NCBI GenBank assembly: GCA_001901525.1
Contig: MPSY01000001.1
Location: 18,180 to 75,861, forward strand
DNA length: 57,682 bases
Direction of reading: 5' to 3'
From: Methylococcales bacterium OPU3_GD_OMZ
GTDB taxonomy: Bacteria; Pseudomonadota; Gammaproteobacteria; Methylococcales; Methylomonadaceae
Under the pieces are notes generated by a model. The model worked only from the letters and a program-made list of their open reading frames with translations, did not search any database and was not told the origin of the DNA. The translations under genes were made by a program, and so were the position numbers. How positions within the stretch are numbered: position 1 is the stretch's first letter; each line of letters starts with the position of its first letter. Positions 46,267 through 55,963 of the stretch are shown here, piece by piece.

Positions 46267-47583
46267 ATGTCCGATACAATAATTTTTACAGTACGACCAG
46301 GTGGTTCTTTACGTGGTGAAATTCGTGTTCCAGGTGATAAATCTATCTCCCATCGTTCGATTATGTTGGGGTCAATAGCAGAAGGGATAACTCGAGTCAC
46401 AGGTTTTCTTGAGGCAGAAGATGCTTTAGCTACACTGAAAGCCTTTCGGGCGATGGGTGTTGAAATTGAAGGTCCCGATGAAGGGAATGTAACGATCCAC
46501 GGTGTTGGTTTAAATGGACTTAAAGCACCTGAAACGCTTCTTTATTTAGGTAACTCGGGTACTTCGATGCGGTTACTCTCTGGTTTGTTGGCAGGGCAAA
46601 CATTCGATTCAGTGTTAACGGGAGATGAGTCGTTATCTAAAAGGCCTATGCGGCGAGTTACGTTGCCATTGGCTGAAATGTCTGCACAAATAGTAACGGA
46701 AGATGATGGAACGGCGCCGTTGGCAATTGCTGGGACTTCAGCGCTCACCGGTATTCATTATGAAATGCCTATTGCGAGTGCTCAAGTTAAATCCTGCTTA
46801 TTGTTGGCGGGTCTTTATGCCAAAGGAGAAACAACAATAACTGAACCGGCTCCGACTAGAGACCATACTGAACGAATGTTAGAGGGCTGTGGTTACCCTA
46901 TTGAGCGGGTGGGAAATAAAGTTTCAATTACTAGCGGGCATCGCTTGAACGCGGTAGATATTGACGTGCCCAGTGATATTTCATCAGCTGCTTTTTTTCT
47001 GGTGGGGGCTTCTATTGCCGCTAATTCATCTGTTCGTTTAAATCATGTTGGTATTAATGAAACCCGGACGGGGATTATTGAAATATTAAAATTAATGGGT
47101 GCTGATATTACCCTGATCAATGAGCGCGAGGTAGGAGGCGAATGGGTTGCAGATATTCAAGTTAATTCGAGTCAACTGAAAGGGATTGAAATCCCAGAAC
47201 ACTTAGTGCCATTAGCCATTGATGAATTCCCAGTATTATTTGTGGCAGCAGCTTGTGCCGAGGGTGTGACCGTATTGACAGGTGCTGAAGAGTTGCGGGT
47301 TAAAGAAAGTGACCGTATTCAAGTGATGGCTGATGGCTTACAGCAATTAAAAGTTAAGGCAGAGCCTACGCCAGACGGCATGATTATACGGGGTGGTGAA
47401 ATTGAGGGCGGTGAGGTTATTTCGCATGGCGATCATCGTATTGCGATGGCTTTTGCGATTGCAGGATTGCGTTCTAAAGCGCCCATTGTGATTCATGATT
47501 GTGAGAATGTGAATACTTCATTTCCTGAATTTGTATCGTTGGCTGGTGGGTTGGGGCTTGATATTTCCCAGACAAACGGATGA
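46267..47583 (+). CDS. aroA: 3-phosphoshikimate 1-carboxyvinyltransferase (EPSP synthase)
   Basis: AroA condenses shikimate-3-phosphate with phosphoenolpyruvate in the chorismate pathway. The 438-residue enzyme contains RVPGDKSISHRSIMLGSIAEG (in part GDKSISHR), LGNSGTSMRLLSGLLAG and ELRVKESDRIQVMADGL, which hold the substrate and phosphate residues, and GDHRIAMAFAIAGL near the end. The class must be judged by alignment. It is 3 bases after tyrA and overlaps cmk by 4 bases (ATGA). All are in one tight operon. Confidence 0.97.
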   Translation: MSDTIIFTVRPGGSLRGEIRVPGDKSISHRSIMLGSIAEGITRVTGFLEAEDALATLKAFRAMGVEIEGPDEGNVTIHGVGLNGLKAPETLLYLGNSGTSMRLLSGLLAGQTFDSVLTGDESLSKRPMRRVTLPLAEMSAQIVTEDDGTAPLAIAGTSALTGIHYEMPIASAQVKSCLLLAGLYAKGETTITEPAPTRDHTERMLEGCGYPIERVGNKVSITSGHRLNAVDIDVPSDISSAAFFLVGASIAANSSVRLNHVGINETRTGIIEILKLMGADITLINEREVGGEWVADIQVNSSQLKGIEIPEHLVPLAIDEFPVLFVAAACAEGVTVLTGAEELRVKESDRIQVMADGLQQLKVKAEPTPDGMIIRGGEIEGGEVISHGDHRIAMAFAIAGLRSKAPIVIHDCENVNTSFPEFVSLAGGLGLDISQTNG

Positions 47584-48236
47584 ATAATCCAGTCTTAACG
47601 ATAGATGGTCCGAGCGGAGCGGGCAAAGGAACGGTTAGTCGTGTCATTGCTAACCAGAAGGGGTGGCATTATTTAGACAGCGGGTCTATTTATCGTTCTT
47701 TGGCCATTGCTGTGTTAGATCAATCAGTTAATTTAGAAAGTAAAGCTGAGATTGTTCAACTCGCTAAAAATATGACGCTTGAGTTTTCAGGCGTTGAAGT
47801 TTTGGCTGTTAAATTGAATGGAATCGATATTACGGCGCGCTTGGCGACTGAAACCACCGGTAGTATAGCCTCTCAAATTGCCGTAATTCCTGAGGTGCGA
47901 GCGGTATTATTACAAAAACAACGTGATTTTAGGCAAGCCCCTGGGCTTGTGGCTGATGGCAGAGACATGGGGACAGTGGTGTTTTCTGAGGCGAACTATA
48001 AGGTGTTCTTAACCGCTTCAGCAGAAAAAAGGGCGTTAAGACGGTATAAGCAGTTGATTGAGAAAGGATTTAATGCTAATCTAGGCCAGATAACTCAAGA
48101 GATAGAGAGTCGAGACCTCCGTGATAGTCAACGTGCCACTGCGCCGTTGGCGCAGGCTGAAGGTGCGCTTTACGTGGATTCAACGGATAAAACCGTTGAG
48201 CAGGTCATTGCAGAGATTCTTTCATTTATGCTTTGA
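47580..48236 (+). CDS. cmk: Cytidylate kinase
   Basis: Cmk phosphorylates CMP and dCMP. The 218-residue protein has the P-loop DGPSGAGKGTVSR (about residues 8-20), the LDSGSIYRSLA substrate region, and LVADGRDMGTVVF. It ends with the DSTDKTVEQVI motif typical of Cmk. It overlaps aroA by 4 bases. A 99-base gap leads to rpsA, as in many gammaproteobacteria, and the leader shows no obvious fold. Confidence 0.97.
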   Translation: MNNPVLTIDGPSGAGKGTVSRVIANQKGWHYLDSGSIYRSLAIAVLDQSVNLESKAEIVQLAKNMTLEFSGVEVLAVKLNGIDITARLATETTGSIASQIAVIPEVRAVLLQKQRDFRQAPGLVADGRDMGTVVFSEANYKVFLTASAEKRALRRYKQLIEKGFNANLGQITQEIESRDLRDSQRATAPLAQAEGALYVDSTDKTVEQVIAEILSFML

Positions 48237-48335
48237 GTTTATCAGGTGGATCATAAATGCACTTAATTTAAGGTCTTTTATCAACTTAACAGAGAAATGT
48301 TTGTTTGAAGTTAAAGCAAACGCGGGAAAAGAATT

Positions 48336-50012
48336 ATGAGCGAAAGCTTTGCAGAATTATTTGAAGAGAGTCTAGCTAAGACTGAAATGCGTACAGGCTC
48401 AATGCTAATGGGTACTGTCGTTGAAATTGATAGCGATAAAGTCATTGTTAATGCAGGATTAAAATCAGAAGGTGTCATACCTAAATGGCAGTTTTTGAAT
48501 GCAGACGGTGAATTAGAAGTTGAAGTCGGGGACGAAATAGAAGTCGCCCTGGATTTAATTGAAGATGGCTTAGGCGCTACATTACTTTCCCGCGATAAAG
48601 CAAAACGAAATAAAGCTTGGTTGGAACTTGAAAAAGCATTTGAAGCGAATGAGACGATTACCGGCCGTATTAATGGACGTGTTCGTGGTGGATTAACGGT
48701 TGCTATTGGTGCCTTACAAGGGTTCTTACCGGGGTCATTAGTTGACGTGCGTCCTATTAGAGACACCAGTTTCTTGGAAGGGCATGATCTTGAGTTTAAA
48801 ATCATTAAAATTGATCAAAAACGTAATAATGTTGTTGTCTCTCGTCGGGCGGTTGTTGAGTTGGAATATAGCGCTGAGCGTGAAGAATTACTGAACTCAT
48901 TAAAAGAAGGTATTGTTATACCGGGTATTGTTAAGAATTTAACTGATTACGGTGCATTTATAGATCTAGGTGGTGTTGATGGCTTATTGCATATCACTGA
49001 TATGGCTTGGCGTCGTATCCGTCATCCTTCTGAATGTGTAGAGATAGGTCAGGAAATCCAAGTTAAGGTCCTCAAGTACGATGAAGAAAAGAATCGTGTT
49101 TCTTTAGGTATGAAACAAATGGGTGAAGATCCTTGGCAGAATATTGCTAGAAGATACCCGTCCGGTGCTAAATTATTCGGTAAAGTGAATAATCTTACGG
49201 ATTATGGTTGTTTTGTTGAAATTGAAGAGGGTGTTGAAGGTTTGGTTCACGTTTCTGAAATGGATTGGACAAATAAAAATGTTAACCCGTCTAAATTGGT
49301 TCAACTGGGTGATGAAGTCGAAGTTATGGTGTTGGAGATTGACGAAGAGCGTCGTCGTATCTCACTTGGGATGAAACATTGCCAAACAAATCCTTGGGAA
49401 GAATTTGGTGCATTACATAATAAAGGCGATAAAATCACCGGTAAAATTAAATCTATTACTGATTTTGGTATCTTTATCGGTCTTAATGGAAATATTGACG
49501 GTTTGGTGCACATGTCCGATATTTCTTGGTCAGAAAGTGGCGAAGATGTAGCGCGTGATTATAAAAAAGGTGATGAGATTGAAACAGTTATATTGACTGT
49601 TGATACGGAGCGTGAGCGTATTTCATTAGGTATTAAGCAATTAGAACAGGATCCTTTCCAAGGCTTCTTGGCTCAACATGAGAAAGGTACACCGATTAAA
49701 GGTGTTATTACTGAAGTTGATGTTAAAGGCGCAGTTGTAAGAATTACTGACAGTATTGAAGGCTATATCAGAGCATCGGAAGTTAATCGTGACCGTGTTG
49801 AAGATGTTCGTACACACCTCAAAGAAGGTGATGAAATTGAAGCTAAATATATTGGTATTGATAAAAAGAACAAGTCAATTTCCTTGTCTATTAAAGCATT
49901 AAGTGAAGATGAAGAGACTGCAACTATTAAGAATTATAAGCAAAAATCTTCTGGTTCTGCAGTGAAGAGTGCACCAACATTAGGTGATTTATTCAAACAA
50001 ATGGATAAATAA
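48336..50012 (+). CDS. rpsA: 30S ribosomal protein S1
   Basis: S1 binds mRNA on the small ribosomal subunit and helps translation start. The 558-residue protein has six S1 OB-fold repeats. The later ones read [42 protein letters not shown] and [15 protein letters not shown] (in part), and the first two mediate ribosome binding. A short acidic lead-in precedes the first repeat. A GCGGGAAAAGA region lies before the ATG. It is followed by a terminator and ihfB. Length matches the six-domain gammaproteobacterial form. Confidence 0.97.
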   Translation: MSESFAELFEESLAKTEMRTGSMLMGTVVEIDSDKVIVNAGLKSEGVIPKWQFLNADGELEVEVGDEIEVALDLIEDGLGATLLSRDKAKRNKAWLELEKAFEANETITGRINGRVRGGLTVAIGALQGFLPGSLVDVRPIRDTSFLEGHDLEFKIIKIDQKRNNVVVSRRAVVELEYSAEREELLNSLKEGIVIPGIVKNLTDYGAFIDLGGVDGLLHITDMAWRRIRHPSECVEIGQEIQVKVLKYDEEKNRVSLGMKQMGEDPWQNIARRYPSGAKLFGKVNNLTDYGCFVEIEEGVEGLVHVSEMDWTNKNVNPSKLVQLGDEVEVMVLEIDEERRRISLGMKHCQTNPWEEFGALHNKGDKITGKIKSITDFGIFIGLNGNIDGLVHMSDISWSESGEDVARDYKKGDEIETVILTVDTERERISLGIKQLEQDPFQGFLAQHEKGTPIKGVITEVDVKGAVVRITDSIEGYIRASEVNRDRVEDVRTHLKEGDEIEAKYIGIDKKNKSISLSIKALSEDEETATIKNYKQKSSGSAVKSAPTLGDLFKQMDK

Positions 50013-50026
50013 TTAAAGGCCTTATT

Positions 50027-50063
50027 AAGGTAGCCACGAGTTTGTGGCTGCCTTGATTTTTTT
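50027..50063 (+). terminator. Intrinsic terminator after rpsA
   Basis: AAGGTAGCCAC (50027-50037) pairs with GTGGCTGCCTT (50044-50054) around GAGTTT, an 11-bp stem with one T-G pair, followed by GA and seven T residues. It separates rpsA from ihfB. Confidence 0.9.
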
Positions 50064-50088
50064 AAGCGTTAAACAGGAATAGTCACTT

Positions 50089-50394
50089 GTGACAAAATCA
50101 GAATTAATTGAAGAGTTGTCAAAAAAACAACCGCATTTACCGCCTAAGGATGTTGAATTAGCGGTTAACTGTATGTTGGAGCAGATCAATCAATCATTGT
50201 CTTCGGGTGAAAGAATAGAAATACGTGGTTTTGGTAGTTTTTCGTTACACTACCGTCCTTCTCGTATGGGACGGAACCCTAAAACCGGTGGTGCTGTTGC
50301 TTTAGCACCTAAATTTGTCCCGCATTTTAAGCCGGGTCGAGAACTAAAGGAGCGCGTCGATGCTTCTAAAGATAGTTATAAAATAACCTGCTGA
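50089..50394 (+). CDS. ihfB: Integration host factor subunit beta
   Basis: IhfB pairs with IhfA to bend DNA at specific sites. The start is a GTG; the product reads [21 protein letters not shown]. The 101-residue protein has the beta-ribbon arm with [18 protein letters not shown] and the [12 protein letters not shown]-terminal helix region. A CAGGAAT box lies 11 bases before the GTG. It follows rpsA, as in E. coli and Pseudomonas. The last eight residues are an extension past the core fold. Confidence 0.95.
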   Translation: MTKSELIEELSKKQPHLPPKDVELAVNCMLEQINQSLSSGERIEIRGFGSFSLHYRPSRMGRNPKTGGAVALAPKFVPHFKPGRELKERVDASKDSYKITC

Positions 50395-50549
50395 GTTTTT
50401 CCTTCTTTCGAATCGTTAGTGTTTTTTCATTAATTTTTATCGAAGTCTTTTTTTAGAGTCAATTTTTTTAAATGTTTCCAGAACTGCGAGTAATCATTCT
50501 CCTTTGAATCATGTTGCGGGCATAACCTGATGGCTAATTTATGGGTAGG

Positions 50550-50592
50550 TTGGAAAATAAAGTCAATTTAGATTATAATGAGAATCATTATT
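50550..50592 (+). promoter_or_regulatory. feoABC promoter with Fur box
   Basis: TTGGAA (50550-50555) and TATAAT (50574-50579) form a promoter with an 18-base spacer. The 19-base sequence at 50574-50592 matches the Fur consensus GATAATGATAATCATTATC at 16 of 19 positions and overlaps the -10. Iron-loaded Fur should therefore block feo transcription. Confidence 0.85.
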
Positions 50593-50618
50593 AATTAGAA
50601 TCTTAATAAGATTGCTTT

Positions 50619-50867
50619 ATGATGCCGCTTATTTTCCAAAACTTAGCGATCGGAGATCGTGCTCGAATTACTGGCTTTGATAATGCAGGTCGAGCCTACC
50701 GTAAACGATTGTTGGCGATGGGTTTAACCCCAGGGACTGAATTTATAGTTTCTCGCTTTGCGCCTATGGGCGACCCTGTTCAAATCAAACTACGTGGTTT
50801 TTCTTTGTCACTTAGAAAAGATGAGGCGCGAGTTTTATTGTTAGAAGCCGTTATAGATGCAAGCTAG
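50619..50867 (+). CDS. feoA: Ferrous iron transport protein FeoA
   Basis: FeoA is a small SH3-like cytosolic protein needed with FeoB for Fe2+ uptake. The 82 residues include GDRARITGFDNAGRAYRKRLLAMGLTPGTEF (in part RKRLLAMGLTPGTEF) and the VQIKLRGFSLSLRKDEA strand region. It overlaps feoB by 11 bases. A Fur box about 27 bases upstream shows iron control. The start has no strong ribosome-binding site. Confidence 0.95.
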   Translation: MMPLIFQNLAIGDRARITGFDNAGRAYRKRLLAMGLTPGTEFIVSRFAPMGDPVQIKLRGFSLSLRKDEARVLLLEAVIDAS

Positions 50868-53208
50868 CTTTTCTGTAGGTGTGGTTGGTAACCCTAACTG
50901 TGGAAAAACTACATTATTCAATGTATTAACGGGTTCGAGGCAGCATGTAGGAAATTGGCCTGGTGTTACCGTTGAACGTAAAACGGGTGAATATCTTCAC
51001 AATAACACTAAAATTGAATTGGTTGATTTACCCGGGACCTATTCATTAGAAGTGACTGATGACAGTGTGTCGTTGGATGAAAAAATAGCACGCGATTATG
51101 CGGTATCAGGGCAATCAGATTTAATTATTAATATTATTGATGCTTCTAATATTGAACGGAATCTTTACTTAACGACGCAATTATTAGAAATGAAAGTACC
51201 TATGTTGGTGGTGCTTAACATGATGGATACTGCAAAAAATAGCGGAATTGATATTAATATTGCGGCTTTGGCTGAAAGTTTAGGTTGTCCTGTAGTACCC
51301 ATAATTGCCTCGACTAAACACGGTATAGGCGTATTGAAAGAGGCGGTTAATACGGCCTTATTTGCACCTCATATTCCTGATATTACCATTGACTATCATC
51401 TGAATTTAGAACAGGCGATTTCTGAGTTGTCGGTGACTGTGTCTGGTATTGCTGTAGAAAAATGCAATCATAATACCCGCTGGTTAGCGTTACGACTCTT
51501 AGAGGGAGATACTTTAGCCAAGCAATTGGTAGATGATGAAATAAAATCAGTGGCGAGTCAGTTAGTTCATCGGGTTGAAGAGTTAGCTGATGAAGAAGTT
51601 GATATTCTGACGGCAGATGCACGTTATAGTTTTGCTAATAAATTGAACTATCAGTGTATTAATAAAGTAACAGAGGTATCGCGTCAGTTTTCAGATTCGA
51701 TTGATCAAATGGTGCTGAATCGCTTTATGGGCATCCCTATATTTTTATTAGTTATGTATTTAATGTTTATGTTTACTATAAATATAGGCAGTGCATTTAT
51801 TGATTTTTTTGATCAATTTATAGGTGTTTTTCTAATAGATGGATTGAGTGTTTTACTGCAAGAATGGAATTGGCCTGATTGGCTTATTGTATTGAGTACA
51901 CATGGCTTAGGCGGCGGCATTCAGGTCGTTGCGACCTTTATTCCCATTGTCGGGTTTTTATTTTTATTCTTATCAGTGCTGGAAGACTCGGGGTATATGG
52001 CGCGTGCGGCTTTTGTAATGGATCGTTTTATGCGGTTAATCGGCTTGCCGGGTAAATCATTTGTGCCCATGATTGTTGGATTTGGTTGTAATGTGCCGGC
52101 GATCATGGCGACACGGACGCTAGAAAGTCCGCGTGATCGGATTCTGACAAACTTAATGAACCCTTTTATGTCATGTGGTGCGCGCTTACCGGTTTATGCG
52201 TTATTTGCTGCCGCTTTTTTTCCTGTGGGTGGGCAGAATTTGGTTTTCGGATTATATTTAATTGGTATTTTTGTGGCCGTTTTGACGGGTTTGATAATGA
52301 AGTGGGCATTATTTAGAGGAAAGTCAATGCCTTTCATTATGGAATTGCCGCCTTATCATATGCCTACATTACGGGGTATTTTGATCAGGGCGTGGGAGCG
52401 ATTAAAAACATTTATTTTTAATGCCGGTAAAGTCATTGTTCCGATGGTTATAGTGTTAAATTTTATGAGTGCAATGGGTACGGATGGTACCTTTAGTCGT
52501 GGCAACAGTGACCAATCAATTTTAAGTGAAGTAGGGCGAGAGTTAACGCCGATTTTCGAGCCCATGGGGATTTCTTCTGATAATTGGCCTGCAACAGTAG
52601 GTATTTTTACGGGTTTACTGGCTAAGGAAGCCGTTGTCGGAACCTTAGATGCCTTATACAGCGAGCGTTCAGCGCAACTCGAAGGGCGCACGATTGAACC
52701 AGAAGTATTTGATTTATGGGTAGGCATTACAGAAGCCTTTCAGACTATCCCTGAAAATCTTCTTGAAGTGGTTGACAATGCTTTTGACCCGTTAGGGCTC
52801 AATATTGGCGAAACCCAAGACCTCGTAACTGCAGCAGAAGAGCAGGAGGTTAATAGTGGAACCTATAGGGCGATGCAATCAAGTTTTAATGGCAAGGCAG
52901 GGGCATTCGCTTATTTGTTATTTATTTTACTGTATGCACCGTGTGTCGCGGCAACAGCGGCAATTTATAAGGAAACGAGTTTGGTTTGGGCTGTCTTTGT
53001 TCTGTTTTGGACGACAGGTATTGCTTATATGTCAGCGGTTATTTCTTATCAGTGGCTTACTTTTGATTCTCACCCGGTCTATTCAATGGCCTGGATTATC
53101 AGTATGTTAAGTTGTTTCTTAGGGGTTATTCTAATTCTTAAGATCTGGGGTAATTGGCAGTATCGAAAACCCTCAGAAGTATCACCGGTTACTGGTGATA
53201 AGACATGA
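50857..53208 (+). CDS. feoB: Ferrous iron transporter FeoB
   Basis: FeoB takes Fe2+ across the inner membrane. The 783-residue protein has an N-terminal G domain with G1 GNPNCGKTTLFNVLTG, G3 DLPGTYSL and G4 NMMD. A guanine-dissociation-like domain follows, then a large membrane domain with paired Gate motifs such as GFGCNVPAIMATRTLES and NPFMSCGARLPVYALF, whose cysteines are conserved. It starts inside feoA and its stop overlaps feoC by 4 bases. Length matches the long-form E. coli transporter. Confidence 0.96.
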   Translation: MQASFSVGVVGNPNCGKTTLFNVLTGSRQHVGNWPGVTVERKTGEYLHNNTKIELVDLPGTYSLEVTDDSVSLDEKIARDYAVSGQSDLIINIIDASNIERNLYLTTQLLEMKVPMLVVLNMMDTAKNSGIDINIAALAESLGCPVVPIIASTKHGIGVLKEAVNTALFAPHIPDITIDYHLNLEQAISELSVTVSGIAVEKCNHNTRWLALRLLEGDTLAKQLVDDEIKSVASQLVHRVEELADEEVDILTADARYSFANKLNYQCINKVTEVSRQFSDSIDQMVLNRFMGIPIFLLVMYLMFMFTINIGSAFIDFFDQFIGVFLIDGLSVLLQEWNWPDWLIVLSTHGLGGGIQVVATFIPIVGFLFLFLSVLEDSGYMARAAFVMDRFMRLIGLPGKSFVPMIVGFGCNVPAIMATRTLESPRDRILTNLMNPFMSCGARLPVYALFAAAFFPVGGQNLVFGLYLIGIFVAVLTGLIMKWALFRGKSMPFIMELPPYHMPTLRGILIRAWERLKTFIFNAGKVIVPMVIVLNFMSAMGTDGTFSRGNSDQSILSEVGRELTPIFEPMGISSDNWPATVGIFTGLLAKEAVVGTLDALYSERSAQLEGRTIEPEVFDLWVGITEAFQTIPENLLEVVDNAFDPLGLNIGETQDLVTAAEEQEVNSGTYRAMQSSFNGKAGAFAYLLFILLYAPCVAATAAIYKETSLVWAVFVLFWTTGIAYMSAVISYQWLTFDSHPVYSMAWIISMLSCFLGVILILKIWGNWQYRKPSEVSPVTGDKT

Positions 53209-53444
53209 TTCTGTCCGACTTACGGTACTACATAAAGGAACATAAGCGCGTTGCACTAATTGATTTAGTGAATCATTTTGATATGGATGCTGATGCGATG
53301 CGAGGAATGCTCGGAAAATGGATTAATAAGGGTAAAATTAAGAAAATGGCAATGGAGAACGGGTGCGGTACTCAATGTTGTAAGTGTGATCCGCGGCTAA
53401 CTGAATTCTATGAATGGGTTGATTCGGGTGACGCTAAGTCCTAG
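53205..53444 (+). CDS. feoC: FeoC, small winged-helix protein of the Feo system
   Basis: The 79-residue protein has the FeoC winged-helix fold: SDLRYYIKEHKRVALIDLVNHF, a recognition-helix region and a wing carrying four cysteines at residues 54, 58, 59 and 61 (CGTQCCKC). Such cysteines bind an oxygen-sensitive iron-sulfur cluster in related proteins, which then stabilise FeoB. The spacing here is compact. It overlaps feoB by 4 bases (ATGA). It is the third gene of the Fur-controlled operon. Confidence 0.88.
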   Translation: MILSDLRYYIKEHKRVALIDLVNHFDMDADAMRGMLGKWINKGKIKKMAMENGCGTQCCKCDPRLTEFYEWVDSGDAKS

Positions 53445-53669
53445 TCGCGGTGATCAGTTTAGTTTCATTAACAATGCTTTTTTTATTAAGGTAATAGAGA
53501 AACATGATGGTCACTATGAAGTGTGTTTTTTATCATTAGGATACGAATAAGCCTGAAATAAGTCATGTACACGTTTAAAGTGAGTTGTTAGCTTTAAATA
53601 GATTGTGTGTCTGGGTCCAATATAAGCAATATTTCAAGTATAATGCAGCACTTTTGTCACTGAATAATT

Positions 53670-55250
53670 ATGGCGGATTTTTTAACTGAATTACAGCGTC
53701 GGCGAACCTTTGCAATTATTTCGCATCCTGATGCAGGAAAAACAACACTCACAGAAAAATTATTACTGTTTGGCGGCGCCATACAATTAGCTGGATCGGT
53801 TAAGGGTCGAAAGGCTGCACGTCATGCCACATCGGATTGGATGGAAATGGAAAAACAGCGAGGGATTTCAGTGACCACATCGGTCATGCAATTTGATCAT
53901 AAGGGTAAGATTCTTAATTTACTGGATACCCCAGGGCACGCAGATTTTTCCGAAGACACCTACCGTACGTTAACCGCTGTTGATTCTGCATTGATGGTCA
54001 TTGACGTTGCTAAGGGTGTTGAAGAACGAACCGTAAAATTAATGGAGATTTGTCGGTTACGAGACACGCCTATTTTGACATTTATTAATAAATTAGATCG
54101 GGAAGGGCGTGACTCCATCGATCTTTTAGATGAAGTCGAAAAGATATTAAAAATAGATTGTGCCCCGATGACATGGCCGATTGGTATGGGGAAGCGATTT
54201 AAGGGTGTCTATCATATTTATAACGATGCAGTACATATATTCACTCCAAATCATGGCGGAAAAGTTGCTGAAGGTACCATTATTGAGGGGCTTGATAATC
54301 CAGAGCTTGATGTACTCGTTGGTGATCAAGCAGATGAATTACGTGAGGAAATTGAGTTGGTAAAGGGTGCAAGTCATGCTTTTAATCTGGATCAATATTT
54401 ACAGGGCAAGCAGACGCCGGTTTTTTTTGGTTCTGCAATTAATAATTTTGGAATTAAAGAGTTGTTGGATGCTTTTGCTGAATATGCACCGATGCCTCAG
54501 AGCCGCCAATCTATCCAACGGACAGTGGAATCCTCAGAAAAGGATTTTACTGGCTTTGTTTTTAAAGTACAGGCGAACATGGACCCGGCTCATCGTGACA
54601 GAGTCGCATTTATGCGGGTTTGTTCGGGGCAGTTTAGTAAAGGTATGAAAATGAATCATGTGCGCGCAGGTAAAAATATTCAGGTCGGTAATGCCATTAC
54701 TTTTCAGGCGGATAGCCGTAAAAATGTAGAAGAAGCGTTTCCAGGGGATATTATTGGTCTTCATAATCACGGAACCATTCAGGTGGGTGATACTTTTTCA
54801 CAGGGCGAAACACTCAAATACAGTGGTATACCTTTTTTTGCGCCTGAATTATATCGTAAGGTTGTTTTAAAAGACCCCTTGAGAACCAAAGCCTTGCAAA
54901 AAGGTTTAGCGCAGTTAACGGAAGAAGGAGCTACACAGTTATTTAAGCCACTTAGAAATAATGACCTGATTTTAGGTGCTGTAGGTGTGCTCCAGTTCGA
55001 TGTGACTGCGTTTAGGCTAAAGGGTGAATATAACGTTGAATGCGTTTATGATACGGTGAGTATTTTTGGCGCTCGCTGGATTACTTCGGGTGACCCTGAG
55101 CAGTTAGCGTTGTTTAAGAAAAAGGCTTTTGATAACTTAGCCGAGGATGGCGGTGGCTATTTAGTGTATTTAGCCAGTAGTCGTGTTAATTTGCAGTTAG
55201 CGGAAGAGCGTTGGCCAGAAATCAATTTTAATGCAACGCGTGAGTTATAA
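53670..55250 (+). CDS. prfC: Peptide chain release factor 3
   Basis: RF3 is the GTPase that removes RF1 and RF2 from the ribosome after termination. The 526 residues have G1 [18 protein letters not shown], the [23 protein letters not shown] switch region (in part GISVTTSV), G3 DTPGHADF and G4 NKLDREG. A TATAAT box lies at 53639-53644, immediately ahead of the gene, so it may have its own promoter. The convergent DUF1499 gene begins 17 bases past the stop. Length is standard. Confidence 0.96.
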   Translation: MADFLTELQRRRTFAIISHPDAGKTTLTEKLLLFGGAIQLAGSVKGRKAARHATSDWMEMEKQRGISVTTSVMQFDHKGKILNLLDTPGHADFSEDTYRTLTAVDSALMVIDVAKGVEERTVKLMEICRLRDTPILTFINKLDREGRDSIDLLDEVEKILKIDCAPMTWPIGMGKRFKGVYHIYNDAVHIFTPNHGGKVAEGTIIEGLDNPELDVLVGDQADELREEIELVKGASHAFNLDQYLQGKQTPVFFGSAINNFGIKELLDAFAEYAPMPQSRQSIQRTVESSEKDFTGFVFKVQANMDPAHRDRVAFMRVCSGQFSKGMKMNHVRAGKNIQVGNAITFQADSRKNVEEAFPGDIIGLHNHGTIQVGDTFSQGETLKYSGIPFFAPELYRKVVLKDPLRTKALQKGLAQLTEEGATQLFKPLRNNDLILGAVGVLQFDVTAFRLKGEYNVECVYDTVSIFGARWITSGDPEQLALFKKKAFDNLAEDGGGYLVYLASSRVNLQLAEERWPEINFNATREL

Positions 55251-55267
55251 GGAAGGGGATTTTGGGG

Positions 55268-55720
55268 TCACTTAATCACTTGAGCTTGTTGTAATATTTT
55301 GCGTAAAGTTGCAACGCGTTTACGATTAACCCCTAAGTCACTGTAACCGACTCTAGATGCAGAACGTATGTCAATGGTTTGGTTTTTTTCATTAAGTAAT
55401 AAGGTTATATCATCTGTAAATCGAAAAATAAGACTGGTTACTTCGGCTTGAATGAGACCGTTTGTAACTTCTTTTATTTGCGTACGCGGTTGCTCTTGGA
55501 GGACTTTTAAAACGAATGGCCAGGCTGTTGATGCATTCATTTTAAGTGTAAAGGGTTCTATGAAGTGCTCGGTGTCTGAGGACGGGGCCTTGCTGGATAC
55601 ACAATTAGGACTGTTAGGGCATTGACTTAATTGTGAGACGTTTTGTGCGCGGGTTTGTGATGGCGTTGACATAGTGACTAAAAAAATAATTATTAAGGCG
55701 TAAGAGAAATGGATGCTCAT
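55268..55720 (-). CDS. DUF1499 domain protein, exported
   Basis: The 150-residue protein starts with an export signal ending near TRA and then shows the DUF1499 pattern: LSQCPNSPNCVSS near residue 31, with two cysteines that may form a disulfide, EVTSLIFRFTDDITLLLN and DIRSASRVGYSDLGVNRKRV near the C-terminus. The family is widespread in gammaproteobacteria and its function is unknown. It is convergent with prfC. The 243-base region upstream contains no gene. Confidence 0.88.
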   Translation of the reverse strand: MSIHFSYALIIIFLVTMSTPSQTRAQNVSQLSQCPNSPNCVSSKAPSSDTEHFIEPFTLKMNASTAWPFVLKVLQEQPRTQIKEVTNGLIQAEVTSLIFRFTDDITLLLNEKNQTIDIRSASRVGYSDLGVNRKRVATLRKILQQAQVIK

Positions 55721-55963
55721 CAGTAGAAGAGTGGCTCAGCTAAGAAAAAGATTACCTTTTCAGGGTGTCATTTATTTAATTAGATTTAATATAAACCATT
55801 TTTGTGGAAATTAGAATTACTAAGGAGTCATTCTCTTATAGTTTGGAGCAGAAAATAACTACGGAGGTTGTTGTTTATTGCATTTGTATCCGGCTGATGC
55901 CGCGCTTAACCTATCCTATTGCGGCCTTAAAGCGGAATAGATACGAATTGTTAGCTTAAAAAT

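Noticed and set aside
48311..48805. Long 164-residue open frame on the minus strand inside rpsA
   Set aside because: It is antisense to a clear six-domain S1 gene, has a serine- and proline-rich low-complexity composition and no ribosome-binding site, as expected of a shadow frame.
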